This document shows positions 49,947-60,976 of a stretch of 64,000 nt of DNA, in pieces; position 1 is the first letter of the stretch; the number at the start of each line of letters is the position of its first letter. The notes below the pieces were generated by a model. That model saw only the letters and a list, made by a program, of their open reading frames with translations. It searched no databases and was not told the origin of the DNA. A program made the translations under genes and the position numbers. Source of the stretch: Diphasiastrum complanatum (Eukaryota; Streptophyta; Lycopodiopsida; Lycopodiales; Lycopodiaceae); the NCBI GenBank assembly GCA_029204225.1, contig CM055092.1, forward strand, positions 16,485,921-16,549,920, given 5' to 3'.

Positions 49947-51167
49947 TACCAAGATTCGGTAAGACTATCAAAAACTGGAGATTTGTCAAAAGAACAGTGA
50001 ATTGATGATAAACAAACAGATGGAAGGTAGGGTGGAGGTGGTGACATCGATAGATGGTGTGGACGATAGGCATGAGAATGGGCGCAGAAGTATGGCAAGA
50101 GGCTAGTTGAAGAAAGAGACCGATTTTCCAATGCTTGTGTTTCTCTTTTCTGAAAGATCTTCGTCGTGACTGGGATACTTCTTCTGATTGAGTCGCTTAT
50201 TGCCCATCTACCTTCTTTAGTCTCGTCTTTTTCATATTTGACTTGTGACCTTGGTTGTCGATCTTGCTGATGTTGTTGTTGGTAGTGTAACTGCTTCAGT
50301 GGATCCAAGCAGATCCACTCTCTCCCCCCCCAAAAAAAAAATCTGTCGATGGGGATGTTGTTGCTAGTAACTGTTCATGCTCAAGATTGGATCAGCATGT
50401 GGAACACGTAGTTGAAAACACGTTGAACATGGACTAAAGATGAAACAAATTTTAACTAAATTTGTTTTGATCTTTCTGTAAGTGACTCGAAGATGATATG
50501 ACGATGAGATGCAGGAATCAATTCTGACGTGACAGGGATGTTTCAAATATTAAGTATGCGCAAAGATCCTAGACTCTGTACAAAGTGATCTGAAGATGGA
50601 TAGATGAATGAAAATGTGTTCTTGAGATGCTCTATGGAAGACTTTCATGCAATAGTTATTTTCCATGCAAAAATCAATCACACAAAATAGGTGAAGAGAA
50701 ACAAGGAAATAAACAAACAGTACAAAGAGTGAGAACTGTATAGCACTTGTTGAACAAAACTTGCATTCATCAACATGTATAATGCACCTGGACAATTTCA
50801 TGTTTCTATTGATCTTTTAGAGTAATGAAAGAACTCTCATTAGCCCTTGTCAAAAACAAGGCAGGAATAGTGACACTGAATCTACCATCGTTGATAGTAG
50901 ATGTTGTAAGATATAGCTTGAGATGCAGGTATGGTTGAGGTACTGTGTCCCGAGGACCTCTCTGAGCAAGAGATTCAGAACCGAATTTCTATCTAGAATA
51001 TCGGTTTCACTTTTCTCCTACAAGGACTCATTTCATATTAGTGTCTTTTGGCATTATGGAATTGGTGAATTGCGTGGTAATGTAGAAGTTTGCAAGAAAC
51101 TTCTCGAGTGAGCAGCAGGTTGAGCGGTTGGGTGCTATGGTGCTCGTGTGGTGTTCTCGTGAGGATC
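49947..51167. other. Unassigned part of the 5-kb insert in A2
   Basis: The minus frame 49946-50308 (LKQLHYQQQHQQDRQPRSQV, then SIPVTTKIFQKRETQ) has a Gln-rich, gag-like look but no clear motif. No LTR start matching the 54227 LTR was found at the left edge. Other short frames look like noise. Confidence 0.4.
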
Positions 51168-51434
51168 CTATCGTGATTCATAATTGACGTGTCGGGCAAG
51201 TAGGATCTTGTTGGGTTGTTTTGGGCAGTCTTTGAAACTGTGTTTTCTAACGTAGTCGGGACCCTCAATGTGGTACTTGGTCTTGACTAGGCAATCAACC
51301 ATGAAATGGCCGGTTTCACCACAGGTGAAACATTTGTTGTTCAATGGCCCTTGTATAATAGCATAGCCATCTTGTATGGCTAATGGTTCTGGACTTTCAG
51401 GTGGATTGTTGTGTCTTTTTAGAGTTGGGTACGA
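51168..51434 (-). pseudogene. Gag-like zinc-knuckle frame
   Basis: An open minus frame without a start codon: PESPEPLAIQDGYAIIQGPL, then NNKCFTCGETGHFMVDCLVK, ending at TAG (51168-51170). The CX2CX4HX4C knuckle is intact. It looks like the nucleocapsid end of a retroelement gag. It adjoins the A-rich repeat at 51440. The family is not identified. Confidence 0.65.
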
Positions 51435-51439
51435 GTTTC

Positions 51440-52935
51440 TGGTGTTTTTGGATTTATTTTATTTTTTTGTAGATTTTTGATGTTTTTGGATTTTATAGGG
51501 TTTTTTGGAGTTTTTAGGGGTTTTTGGTGTTTCTTTGGATTTTGTAGGATTTTTTTGCGGGGAAAAAATGCGAAAAAATCTCCAAAAGACACAACAAATA
51601 TCTCAAAAATTCTCGAAATTTTTTCGAAAATTACTCAAAAAAATCTAGAAAAATCTCGACAAAACACGAAAAATTCTCGAAAAATCTAGAAAATAATCTA
51701 GAAAAATCTCGAAAAAAAACTCGCAAAAATCTCGAAAAATCTAGAAAACAATCTCGAAAATTCGCGAAAATTCACAAAAAGGCTCAAATAATGCGAACAA
51801 TACAAAAAAAAAAATCTTAAAAAAACAGGAAAAAATTTAGAAAAAACTCGAAAATTGCGAACAGGCTCAAAAAATCTTGAAAAAACACGAAAAATTTAGC
51901 AAAATCTAGAAAAAGCTCGAAAATTCTCAAGAATTACGAACATTTTTCGAAAAAATCTAGAAAAATTTCAAAAAATACAAAAAATAATCAAGAAAAATTC
52001 AGGAAAAAGACTCGAAAAATGGGAATAGGCTCGAAAAAGTCTCAAAAAAAAAATACGAACAAGCTCAAAAAATATTCGAAAACACAAAAAAGCTTAGAAA
52101 AAACACAAAAAGGCACGAACAAAACGCAAAAAACATGAAAAAAAACTTGAAAAAACATGAAAAAATCTCGCAAAGACTCGAAAATAGTAAGCCACAATAG
52201 AGTTCAAAAGTCGAAAAAAACTCGAAAAAATGACAGGACGCAAAAAAAGCTCGAAAGTTGAAACAACACGAAAAAAACAAGAAAGAAAAAAAATGAAGTC
52301 GCGAAAAAATTGGAAAGATGAATTCGAAAAAAAAAATAAAAAAAATGAAGTCGCAAAAAAAAAAAAACTATAACAGAAAAAGTTGTGAAAAAATGTAGAA
52401 AAGATGAAGTCGTGAAAAAAACTATAAAAGAAGAATTCGAGAAAAAAAATAGAAAATATCGTGAAAAAAACTAGAAAAGATAAAGTTTCTAAAAAATAAA
52501 AAACCCTGAAAAATACAAGAAAGCACGAAAAAACTCAGAGAAGACACGAAAAAGCTCGGAAAAAACGCGAACAAAATATGAAAAAGCTTAGAAAATACAT
52601 GAAAAAACTCAGAAAAAAATACGAAATGTACTCGAAAATACATGAACAAACTTAGAATAAACACGGAAAAGTTTGCAAAAAATGCAAACAAAATCTGGAA
52701 AAGCTCAGAAACAACACAAAAATACACAAAAAAAATGCGAAAAAAATACTAAAAGAACACGAAAAAAACTAGAAAATACACTAAAAAGCTCGAAAAAGCA
52801 TGAAGAAAACTTGAAAAAACACAAAAAAAATTCAAAGAAAATATGGAAAAGCATGGAAAAGACGAGAACAAAATACGAAAAAGTTCAGAAACAACACGAA
52901 AACGTGAAAAAAACATGAAAAGAATCAGAAAAAAA
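51440..52935 (+). repeat. 1.5-kb A-rich degenerate repeat (GAAAAA(A)CTC type)
   Basis: Strongly A-rich on the plus strand, made of short variants of 'gaaaaaatctcgaaaa' and 'aaaaactcgaaaa' at 10-20 bp spacing. Lys-rich plus frames (52673-52918) and Phe-rich minus frames are by-products. It lies between the zinc-knuckle frame and element I. Confidence 0.85.
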
Positions 52936-52944
52936 ACACAAATA

Positions 52945-54030
52945 GATGGTGTTAGCACCATCTCTTTGTGTCTAGAATCCTCAAAATGCATGGATCTAGA
53001 AAATGTCCTTTATGTACCATCAATCACCAAGAATATGCTTAGTGTTGGTTTACTCCTAGAAAGTGGTTTGGATGTCCACTTTAAGCATGGTGTTTGTTTC
53101 ATCTTGAAGAATGATGTTAAGCATGAAAGATTGTTTAAGTTGGAAGCTAGTGTTGCTTTTGAAAGAATGAGTTGGCAAAGGAGGAGATCAGTCAAGATGA
53201 GATCTTGACAAAGTGTGATTTTGATTGCATTGAGGACGAGCATCAAAAGGAGGAAGATCTTGAGGATCAGCCTCAAAGCATGAGAGTTCCAAGGGAGTCC
53301 TCAATGACAATGGCCGAGTCATCAAATTGCATGCAAATTTTCCATTCAAGTGTGCATCTTGCAAGGATGGTGAGCATTGAAGAGTCTACTATCTTTGAGT
53401 ACTTGTTGGATAGTATTAGTAGACATGGAGTGACTTGGTGTTTAGTATTCTTTATGACAAGACAATGAAATTAGATGCTTTCAAATCTCTATTTGTTGTT
53501 GATAAAGCAATTTCATTGGATAACTATTTTTGTAATAGTTTGAATAGTGTCATAAAAGATGAAACATCACTTTTATTGGAAATCTTTGGGTCCACATGCT
53601 TTGAGCATGATCATTCCAATGTAGGGACCAAAGATTATCCTATTTCAATGATAGGAGTAATGGTAGTGTTTTGCTTTTCAAGTAGAGATTGTAGAATCTA
53701 CTTGTTTTCCACCAAAGAATTTGTCAATGGTGGAAATGTGATTTTTCAAGAGTGGAAAATCTGTAAACTTGAAGAAGCACCTTTGGATCAACACCTTATT
53801 CAGTTCATTGATGGTTTGGAGTCAAGTCAAGTGGAGGAGCAAGCTCAAGACTAAAGGACTCCAAGGAGAATCTTGAGTATCAAGATGGAGCCATCTAGGC
53901 TCAATCATATGGATCAAGCAAGGCAAATTTTCTTTGGCAACATTGTGTATGCACTTAATAGTTTAATTGATGTATCTTCAAGTGCACAAAATGCCTTGGA
54001 ATCCATGGCTTGGCATGATGTATAGTTTTT
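52945..54030 (+). pseudogene. Element I coding remnant
   Basis: 52970-53140: CMDLENVLYVPSITKNMLSV, then GVCFILKNDVKHERLFKLEA (copia protease end and pre-integrase). 53172-53468 is acidic and unrecognised (CIEDEHQKEEDLEDQPQ). 53435-53854 includes DCRIYLFSTKEFVNGGNVIF, resembling a copia integrase C-terminus. It continues past a stop to 54030. Integrase catalytic core, RT and RNase H are absent. Confidence 0.6.
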
Positions 54031-54226
54031 GAAGTGTGCTACATGACACATTTATGGAACATCTTGTAAGGGATCCTTTAAGAGGTGGTGAAAGATCCTT
54101 CATGGACATCATTCTCTATTGGAGTCTCAAAAGTTCCTTGTTTGTAGCTGGACTTTTTAGACACTTCTAAAAGCTTTCATTCATCTAGTGAGAGGGTTGT
54201 AAATAGATCAAACTAAATTTAAGGAG

Positions 54227-54927
54227 TGTGAAGAATTGCCAAAAATTGGCAAATCTAGCTTGATCAAAAACTATGTAGTATAATGTAAATTTTGTACATA
54301 AGTGGATTCCACACATGTGAGGCCAAGATGCCACATGGAAAACCACTCCTAATGTAGGTTAGGTCAAGTCCATAAATTTGGTCATGTCATTTTGGTAGTT
54401 ATTCCTAGTTTATAGGACCTAAATCCTAGATTTAAGGTGAAAATTTGACCAACTAGCTATCTACCAAGCATGACTCTAGGAAATAGACTAGGGTTTCATT
54501 ATAGGTCAAGGAGATGAGTCAACTTCCTTATTACATGCTGGAAATCCACCTAACTTCAAGAAGGAAGTCGAACTTGCTATGTATTCCCTCTCTCCATAGT
54601 GAGAAGATAGAAAATTTTTGGAGCTCATTGGCAATCTCAAGCTAGTTCACTATGTACATTAAGTTTTTGTGATCCAAATGAAACCAAATCAATTCCTACT
54701 TGTTTCTCAAGTTGAAGGACGTAATAAAGCCTGTAGTACACACGTGTGGGCTCGGATTTCAATGTTTATCAATGCTTTTGATTGTTAATGCTTGTTGTTT
54801 GTCAAATTGCCAATCTAGATCAACTTTTTTGTGTCTAGTTTTTTGATAGATTGTTAAGCAAGCATCCAGTCACTCTTGTGGATCTTTTGTGGATCCATTT
54901 ACGGTCCTAAAGTACAGTACTTTCACA
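54227..54927 (+). repeat. 3' LTR of element I (701 bp)
   Basis: From TGTGAAGAATTGCC to ACTTTCACA, preceded by the polypurine tract TTTAAGGAGTG. At 54928 A2 integrase starts without a gap. The ends resemble those of the A-family LTR. Confidence 0.85.
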
Positions 54928-55800
54928 TGATATTGTATACTCCCTCTTGATCCCATGCTCATCACAAAAGGCCTTGAACTTGGTAGATATGTACTCACCA
55001 CCATTGTCACTCCTTAAGCACTTGATCCTTGTGAAAAATTGGTTCTCCCTTGCATTTTTGAACTTGATAAAGACATCATACACTTCATCCTTGCTCTTTA
55101 GTAGATAGATCCTACAAAATCTTCTAAAATCATCAATGAATGTTACATACATCTTAGCTCCACTAATGCTAATTGTAGTAAATCCATGAATATCCAAATG
55201 TACAAGTTGAAAAGGCTTTGTAGATCTAGATGTAGATGTAGTATAAGGTAGTCTATGTGACTTAGACAAAGCACAAGACTCACAAACATGTTTGATGCCA
55301 CTTAAGGGACTTGGAAGACCCATCACAACCTTCTTTCTAGCCATTACCTCCAATGACTTGAAGTTGAGGTGTCTCATCCTTTTATGCGAAACCTCTTGAA
55401 TAGGTATTTGCTCTCTTGCAACACATCCAACTTGGTTAGAAATAACACAAGCATCTAGTTTGAACAACTTTGCTTGCTTTTTACCTTTTACAATAAAGAT
55501 ATCCTTCCTTTTGATCATACAAGAATCTTCATCAAACTAAACCCTGAGGCCTTTACTTAGCATTTGACTCAAGCAAAGCATATTCTTGGTAATAGATGAA
55601 ATAAACAAGACATCCTCCACATGAACATTCCTATTTGTAGAGAGAGAAAAAAGAATTGTGCCAATCCCTTTGATTGCACACTCACCATCATTGGCCGTGT
55701 AGATCACCCTCTTGTCATCTCCGTATGCCAACAAAGAAGTGAAGTACTCTCTGTGAAAAGTCATGTGTCAACTTGCTCCACTATCAATCCACCAAGGATC
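54928..55800 (-). pseudogene. A2 protease and integrase
   Basis: Protease reads WWIDSGAS then TGA (55768-55770), so the stop is right after the catalytic loop; HMTFHREYFTSL follows. Integrase 54928-55518 includes HKRMRHLNFKSLEVMARKK, CESCALSKSHR, LVHLDIHGFTTISI (Asp), IKCLRSDNGGEYISTKF (Asp). It stops at the insertion before the Glu region. Confidence 0.9.
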
Positions 55801-55936
55801 TAGATCTCCATCATTAGCAAGCATACATGAAGACATCACAAAAGCATCATCATTTGCATCTTGAACATCCAAACCATCCTCATCAAGAGTAAAATTACCT
55901 CGCTTGTCTCCTTGATCTCTTTTTTTTTTGTAGCAC

Positions 55937-56696
55937 TCACTTGCAAAGTCCTTTGATGCCACAATAGAAGCACTTGAGCTTTGATCTACCCTTCTTTTTG
56001 CCATTTGAAAAAGCATCCACTTGATCTTGCCCTTTAGACCACTTACTTTTGAATTTTGCCCTGGAATTTGCCCTTTGTGAATACAGACTCCTCTTGAAGT
56101 GTCGATGTAGATCCACCTCTTGCTTGAAGCCTATATTCCTCATTGGTCAAGATCTCTTGAATATCCATCAAACTTGGCAAAGTATTTTGAATAGAAATAC
56201 TTTGAACAATGTTAGCATGAGCATCCAACAATCCATTAAGAATCACTTGAACAAGCTCTCCTTCCTTAATGCTCTCATCAATGCAAGCCAACTCATCATT
56301 CAATGCTTTCATCCTCAAAACAAAAGTACTTGGACTTTCTTCATTCTTTTGCAAACAAGAAAAGATTTGCCTTCTTAGAGTCAATACTCTAGAAGTAGAC
56401 TTGGATTCATAAATCTTCTTCAATGAATTCCAAGCATCCTTAGATGAAGTACACTTACCAAATTCCTTGAGAAGCTCATTGGTAACATTCATCTTGATAA
56501 TTTGTAGAGCCCTTTTGGCCCTCTTATCATACCTCATTTGATCTTGTTGTGTTGCTGGTCTCTCCTCCAAACCTACAACAATATCCAAAACATCATTCAT
56601 CTTAAGAAGTGATTTTATCGTCACTTTCCACAATGAATAGTTACTTGAGGTAAGTCTATCATTGGCTTCCAACATGATTCCACTTGAGGTTGCCAT
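55937..56696 (-). pseudogene. A2 gag
   Basis: 217 codons from MATSSGIMLEANDRLTSSNY through the copia gag core (WNSLKKIYESKSTSRVLTLR; SCLQKNEESPSTFVLRM; VILNGLLDAHANIV). It shifts frame near 56045. The zinc knuckle is damaged (LKCFYCGIKGLCK, His and last Cys out of frame), whereas A1 keeps it. The start is the first ATG after the leader. Confidence 0.9.
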
Positions 56697-57120
56697 GTAG
56701 CAATGACCTGATCTTGTTTTTCAACATGTTTCAATGCACAAAGCACTCCTTTGAACAAAAACAAATGTTTTCCAAAGAAATCACAAAGATTTGAAACTAT
56801 CTCAAAAATTCTCTTCTAGCACTTATACCAAGCAAATCAGCACATAGAATCATGGAATCTTGATCAACCTATGATGTATCCTCAATCTGCCACTTCCTCA
56901 CTATCTAGAGATCCAATCAAAATTAGGGTCCAGTATGTGAAATCAAAAATTGGAATTGATAAAGTTTGTGAACCTATATAGAGTTTAGATCTATAAAAGA
57001 TCCAATCTACAAAAGCCAAAAACCTGATTTTGGTGTAATGATCTTCTCTAGCATGCTCTAGCCTTGATATCTTCACCAAATTGATAGATATAATTTCCTC
57101 CTTCATAACCTGAAACACAA

Positions 57121-57132
57121 GCTTTGATACCA
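57121..57132 (-). other. Primer-binding site of A2
   Basis: The minus strand reads TGGTATCAAAGC, one mismatch to the Met site, directly against the LTR end. Confidence 0.9.
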
Positions 57133-57758
57133 TGTGAAGGATTTGAGATCATTGATGATCCAGTCCACAAAAAGATCTTGGGTTACAAAAGAAGCTACTT
57201 TACCAATCTCACCAATGTCAAAAATCAGCATCTACACACAAGATGAGATGCAAACTCTAATAGAACTTGATCAAACATGAATCAAAAGACAAAGTACTGT
57301 TGTTGTCCATACAAAACCAACAAGCTATTGTATTTCACACGTGTGGATCGAAAAATAACAAATATAGATCATTCTACACATAGAATTGCATGCAATCACA
57401 AGTATAGTGCACCAATGGATAGTAGAACCCAAGAGAACCATGTATAAGCGTGAAATGAGATAGAGAAGAGAGAAGAGAGAAGATATGTCTCTCCACGAGT
57501 TACATCCTTTTATAACAGGTCCAAACCCTATTTGGCCACTTGGCTTTTCCACCAAAATACTAACCCTACTATTTTTGGGTCTAGATTCAAAGTACCCAAC
57601 ATTCAAATTTGAATCTACTCAAACTCGACTTCCAACTTTTATGAAGTTTAGACTAATGAACTTTGAGAAGTCAAACTCTAAGTCTAAAACAAAGTTGGCC
57701 TCAATTTGCCAAATATGAAAATATAACAAATATGATCAAACTAGTTGAATCTTTCACA
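57133..57758 (-). repeat. 5' LTR of A2 (626 bp)
   Basis: On the minus strand it runs from TGTGAAAGATTCAACTAG at 57758 to ATCCTTCACA at 57133. The ends form an 11-bp inverted repeat with one mismatch. It matches 43465-44107. Confidence 0.93.
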
Positions 57759-59334
57759 CCAGGCACCCGAAAGCCAACCAAGAAATGCACATGATTATAC
57801 CGTATATGTTTACGCCTTCATGCTCCAGTTAATAATCGATATACTAATCAATTAGACAGTTGTTAATGATCTTGTAGTTGTAAAATAGAATAACACAAGA
57901 TCATCCAACAACTATATAAGGAAGTGAGCGATTAGAGATATATGAGAGATAATGATCATCCATGACACTGACAAAGATCAAAATGACCAAAACTCATTTC
58001 ACAATATCCGACTCCTCAAAGTTAGAGATCATAGAGAGATAGTAAAGTATTCAAAATTATAGCAATTGTCTTGTTTCAATAAGTGGGATCACGTGCTTAT
58101 CAGCGCGATTGTCTTGTGATCTGATAGTTGTTATTACAACATTGAATATACAGAATCACCATTGTTCTATCTCATTGCATTCGTGTTGAATGTTTATTAA
58201 CTCTCACTCCTCTTTCGCTACTATCACAATTATCATAAATGAAGAGATGTATAGCTGTCATTGACGCCTAATTGATTCACATTTCTTTATGTCAGTAATT
58301 GAGAAGTGCATGACTATCTCAGACATCTAATCATTCTTTTCTTATGGTTGTCTACGATTCCTATACTGACGTTCAACAAGGTTGCGGAAGCGACTGAGCT
58401 CGACTCCTTGAGGGATGTTTGAGTCCACTCTAAACTTTAATATCTTAAAAACTACTATCTTTCTTATTTTCCAGAGTGACCTTAAAAGGAACAATATTTT
58501 TTTCAAAGGATAAGACCAATAACAACATTCACCAAAATACAAATCCAACATTGATAGACTCCAACTTGTAGTTGAACATTGCATGATGCTTATTATGATT
58601 GATGACATAGAATAAGGAAATGAGTAGTATCCTTTGGAAAACAATCACAACATAGACGATTGAAATTTGTTCCAAATATTGTTCATATTCTAACACCCAT
58701 ATGAAAATCTACATGAAAGATCGTTTAATAAAAGCTCCATATTTTTCCGCTTAACACATTTAATGTTTAACAAATCTTTTAAACCTACAAACATCACGAT
58801 GTTTTAATTCTCAATCATTTAAATGAAGGGGAAGACAACATTTTGTACTAAACTTGAGAAGTACATGAGTTATTATCATTTGGTTTTCTCATTCAATTCA
58901 CATAAATATCATTATGTGCAACAAAGGCATTGCTCAAGTTTGATATTTTGAAGTATTGTGACATGAAATGCTAATAACAAATGTTCATTTGCCTATAGTT
59001 TGAGAAGATCAGGCCATACAATAAATCCATGTTGTAGATTGTAATTTATATATCATTTTCTGAAGTTGCCAATAAATATTTCACATTTGAAAATGCATGA
59101 CAACCTAATGTCTCCGCGTCGCACCCAATATTCTCTCAAAAGTGTGGATATTCTACAACACTTTCAATACCAAAATTCCCACTCAAAACATCCTGTAGAA
59201 TGGAGATTTAAAGCGTCACTCAGATCATTTAAACAACAAAAGTGTCTTAAGCTACTAATAAGATATCAATATGAAGACATCAGATATTCACATTTGGACC
59301 GAGACAACTTTTTTGAAATAAAAATTTACCTCCA
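57759..59334. other. Unassigned AT-rich sequence
   Basis: No element core recognised. The minus frame 58342-58644 ends VDSNIPQGVELSRFRNLVER, protein-like but unidentified. The plus frame 59066-59389 runs into the D3 scrap. Confidence 0.4.
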
Positions 59335-59337
59335 AGG

Positions 59338-59603
59338 ACTTTCAAGGAGCCAGCTAAGAAGCAAATTGGTAAAAGTCTTAAAGCATTAAGGTCATAGAGT
59401 GATTCTCAACTGAATTCAAGGAGTATTGCCTTAGCCAAGGCACTAAGCAACAATTTATCACTCCTTATTCGCCTCATTCCAATGGACTTCATGAGAGGAA
59501 GAATCAAACTTTAGTCAAATAGGCTAACGCATCACTGCCCAAGTATTTCTGTGTTGAAATTGTTTCCAGTGCAGCTTACATTCAAAACAGATGTTCGACT
59601 GTT
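59338..59603 (+). pseudogene. Copia D3 integrase scrap
   Basis: The plus strand gives FKEPAKKQIGKSLKALRS, then STEFKEYCLSQGTKQQFITP and SPHSNGLHERKNQTLVK, a stop, then SSAAYIQNRCST. It matches D1 integrase at about 48245-48525. The second catalytic Asp region is damaged. Confidence 0.85.
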
Positions 59604-59955
59604 ATTAGATTCCCACAAAATTTTCTAATGGAATTTTACTATTGCAAATCATACGAAAATATCCAATTACAGAATCACAACCCCTAAACTACGGAGAGCG
59701 TCGACATGAGAATATCAACAGGAGCTTCAAAACTCATAACTACTAGGGGCGGTAGCACCAAGGAAAGTTGACCAGTAACAGACCGGCCAACAAGCAAACA
59801 AAAAGCCTAAAGTCTCACAACAATATCTTACGGCGACAAGAACAAAAGCATGGCAGAGTCGACAAATGTAATTAAGGCTATCAAGTATTGTAAAGTTGGA
59901 CACCAATGAATAGATTCAAAAAGATGTCGCGACAGCTAGGATGCATGGAGTATAA

Positions 59956-60403
59956 GGCGATCCTAAATTGGGCTCAAGCGAGAAGGCAGTCTTGCAAGCA
60001 AGCATGGTAAGTGAATTAAAACTCTTATAGTTTGTCTTTGATTTCATATGATTTCCTTTTTTATTATGCATTATGACTAGCTGCTCCAACCTAGCCCTGA
60101 ACTAATTTAAACTTAAATTCAATGGATAGTTGGCAGACTATGGACGTCTACCAACTAAGGAAGAGTACGACTTTGCCTTTAGGGAATCATATGAGACATT
60201 ACTCGATAAATTGAAGAGCGAGGGTCATCCTGCACGTGTAAGTTTCTTTCAAATATTTAAATTTTGTATCTTTTGTATATTATTGTCATAAAACGCATAT
60301 GTGTTCACTCTTAACCATTAGTCATGATCAAGCATTGAATAGTAATATGTCTTGTTTGATTGTATTCATTCAGAGTGGACGTCAAGACAATGACGACAAG
60401 TAG
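59956..60403 (+). CDS. 3' end of an unidentified spliced gene (three exons)
   Basis: Three short open segments join in one frame across two introns. Segment 1 (59956-60006) ends ATG|GTAAGT. Segment 2 (60130-60237) encodes LADYGRLPTKEEYDFAFRES, then YETLLDKLKSEGHPAR, and ends CGT|GTAAGT. Segment 3 (60374-60403) encodes SGRQDNDDK and a TAG stop. Introns are 123 and 136 nt with AG acceptors; both junctions are phase 0. Upstream exons were not resolved (an in-frame TAA lies at 59953, so an acceptor near 59955 is likely). I do not recognise the family; a host gene or a DNA-transposon protein are both possible. Confidence 0.55.
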
Positions 60404-60558
60404 ATTAGGTTTCTAAGTTTTAGATGATGCAAAAGCATTTTTAAGTTAGAGAGACTACGAAAGCAGCAGTTTTGTAATACATTGATTATCAATATATTAT
60501 TGCAACTGATCACAATATTGTTTTTTATTTTTGTATGTGCAATGTTTCACCAAGAAAT

Positions 60559-60800
60559 GCAATGTCGGAATCCGAAATATGGCCAATGTCGGAATTCAAG
60601 ATGTTTAATGTAATAACTAACTACAAATTGAGTCAACTATGTGCAATGTCGGATTTCAAAGAACAATGTCATATATATGAATCAAAATGCAATGCATAGT
60701 GTGCATGAATTAATGTAATAAAGTCTTGCAATTTATAATGTATGTGAAGCTATGCAATAAGATATTGCAATTCATAATGTGCATGAAGAAATGTATGAAT
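60559..60800 (+). repeat. Subterminal-like repeats after the spliced frame
   Basis: CAATGTCGGAWTYC occurs three times (60559, 60583, 60643), followed by two copies of a roughly 30-bp 'ttgcaattyataatgtrtg' unit (about 60725, 60765). Clustered short repeats next to a spliced gene are seen at ends of some DNA transposons. Confidence 0.55.
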
Positions 60801-60976
60801 AGAAAATACCTCATGCTTAGCTTGCTATTTGATCCAAATGTCCAATGCAATCCAAAAATATTGCCTCTAAAACAATCCAAGAATAATGATTTTCTAGGTT
60901 GATATTGAAAGTTAAAAAAATTGTTCCTATAATTCTTTCCTATTTTGAGCACAAAACCAGTTTAAGGGGAGAAGAA

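Larger units (their letters stand above)
52945..54927 (+). mobile_element. Pol-poor LTR element I (non-autonomous, copia-derived)
   Basis: The plus strand begins with a copia protease C-terminus, passes through about 900 bp of frames with no RT, and ends with a polypurine tract and a 701-bp 3' LTR. No 5' LTR is visible. It forms the right part of the 5-kb insert that splits A2. Confidence 0.65.
54928..57758 (-). mobile_element. Copia element A2, main part
   Basis: The minus strand has a complete 5' LTR (57133-57758), Met-type primer site, gag, protease and integrase, broken at 54928 by element I. The detached integrase end lies at 49792-49946. It is highly similar to A1. Confidence 0.88.

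Noticed and set aside
52422-52991. Lys-rich plus frames and Phe-rich, membrane-like minus frames in the A-rich array
   Set aside because: Composition alone explains them; no start context, no conserved motif.
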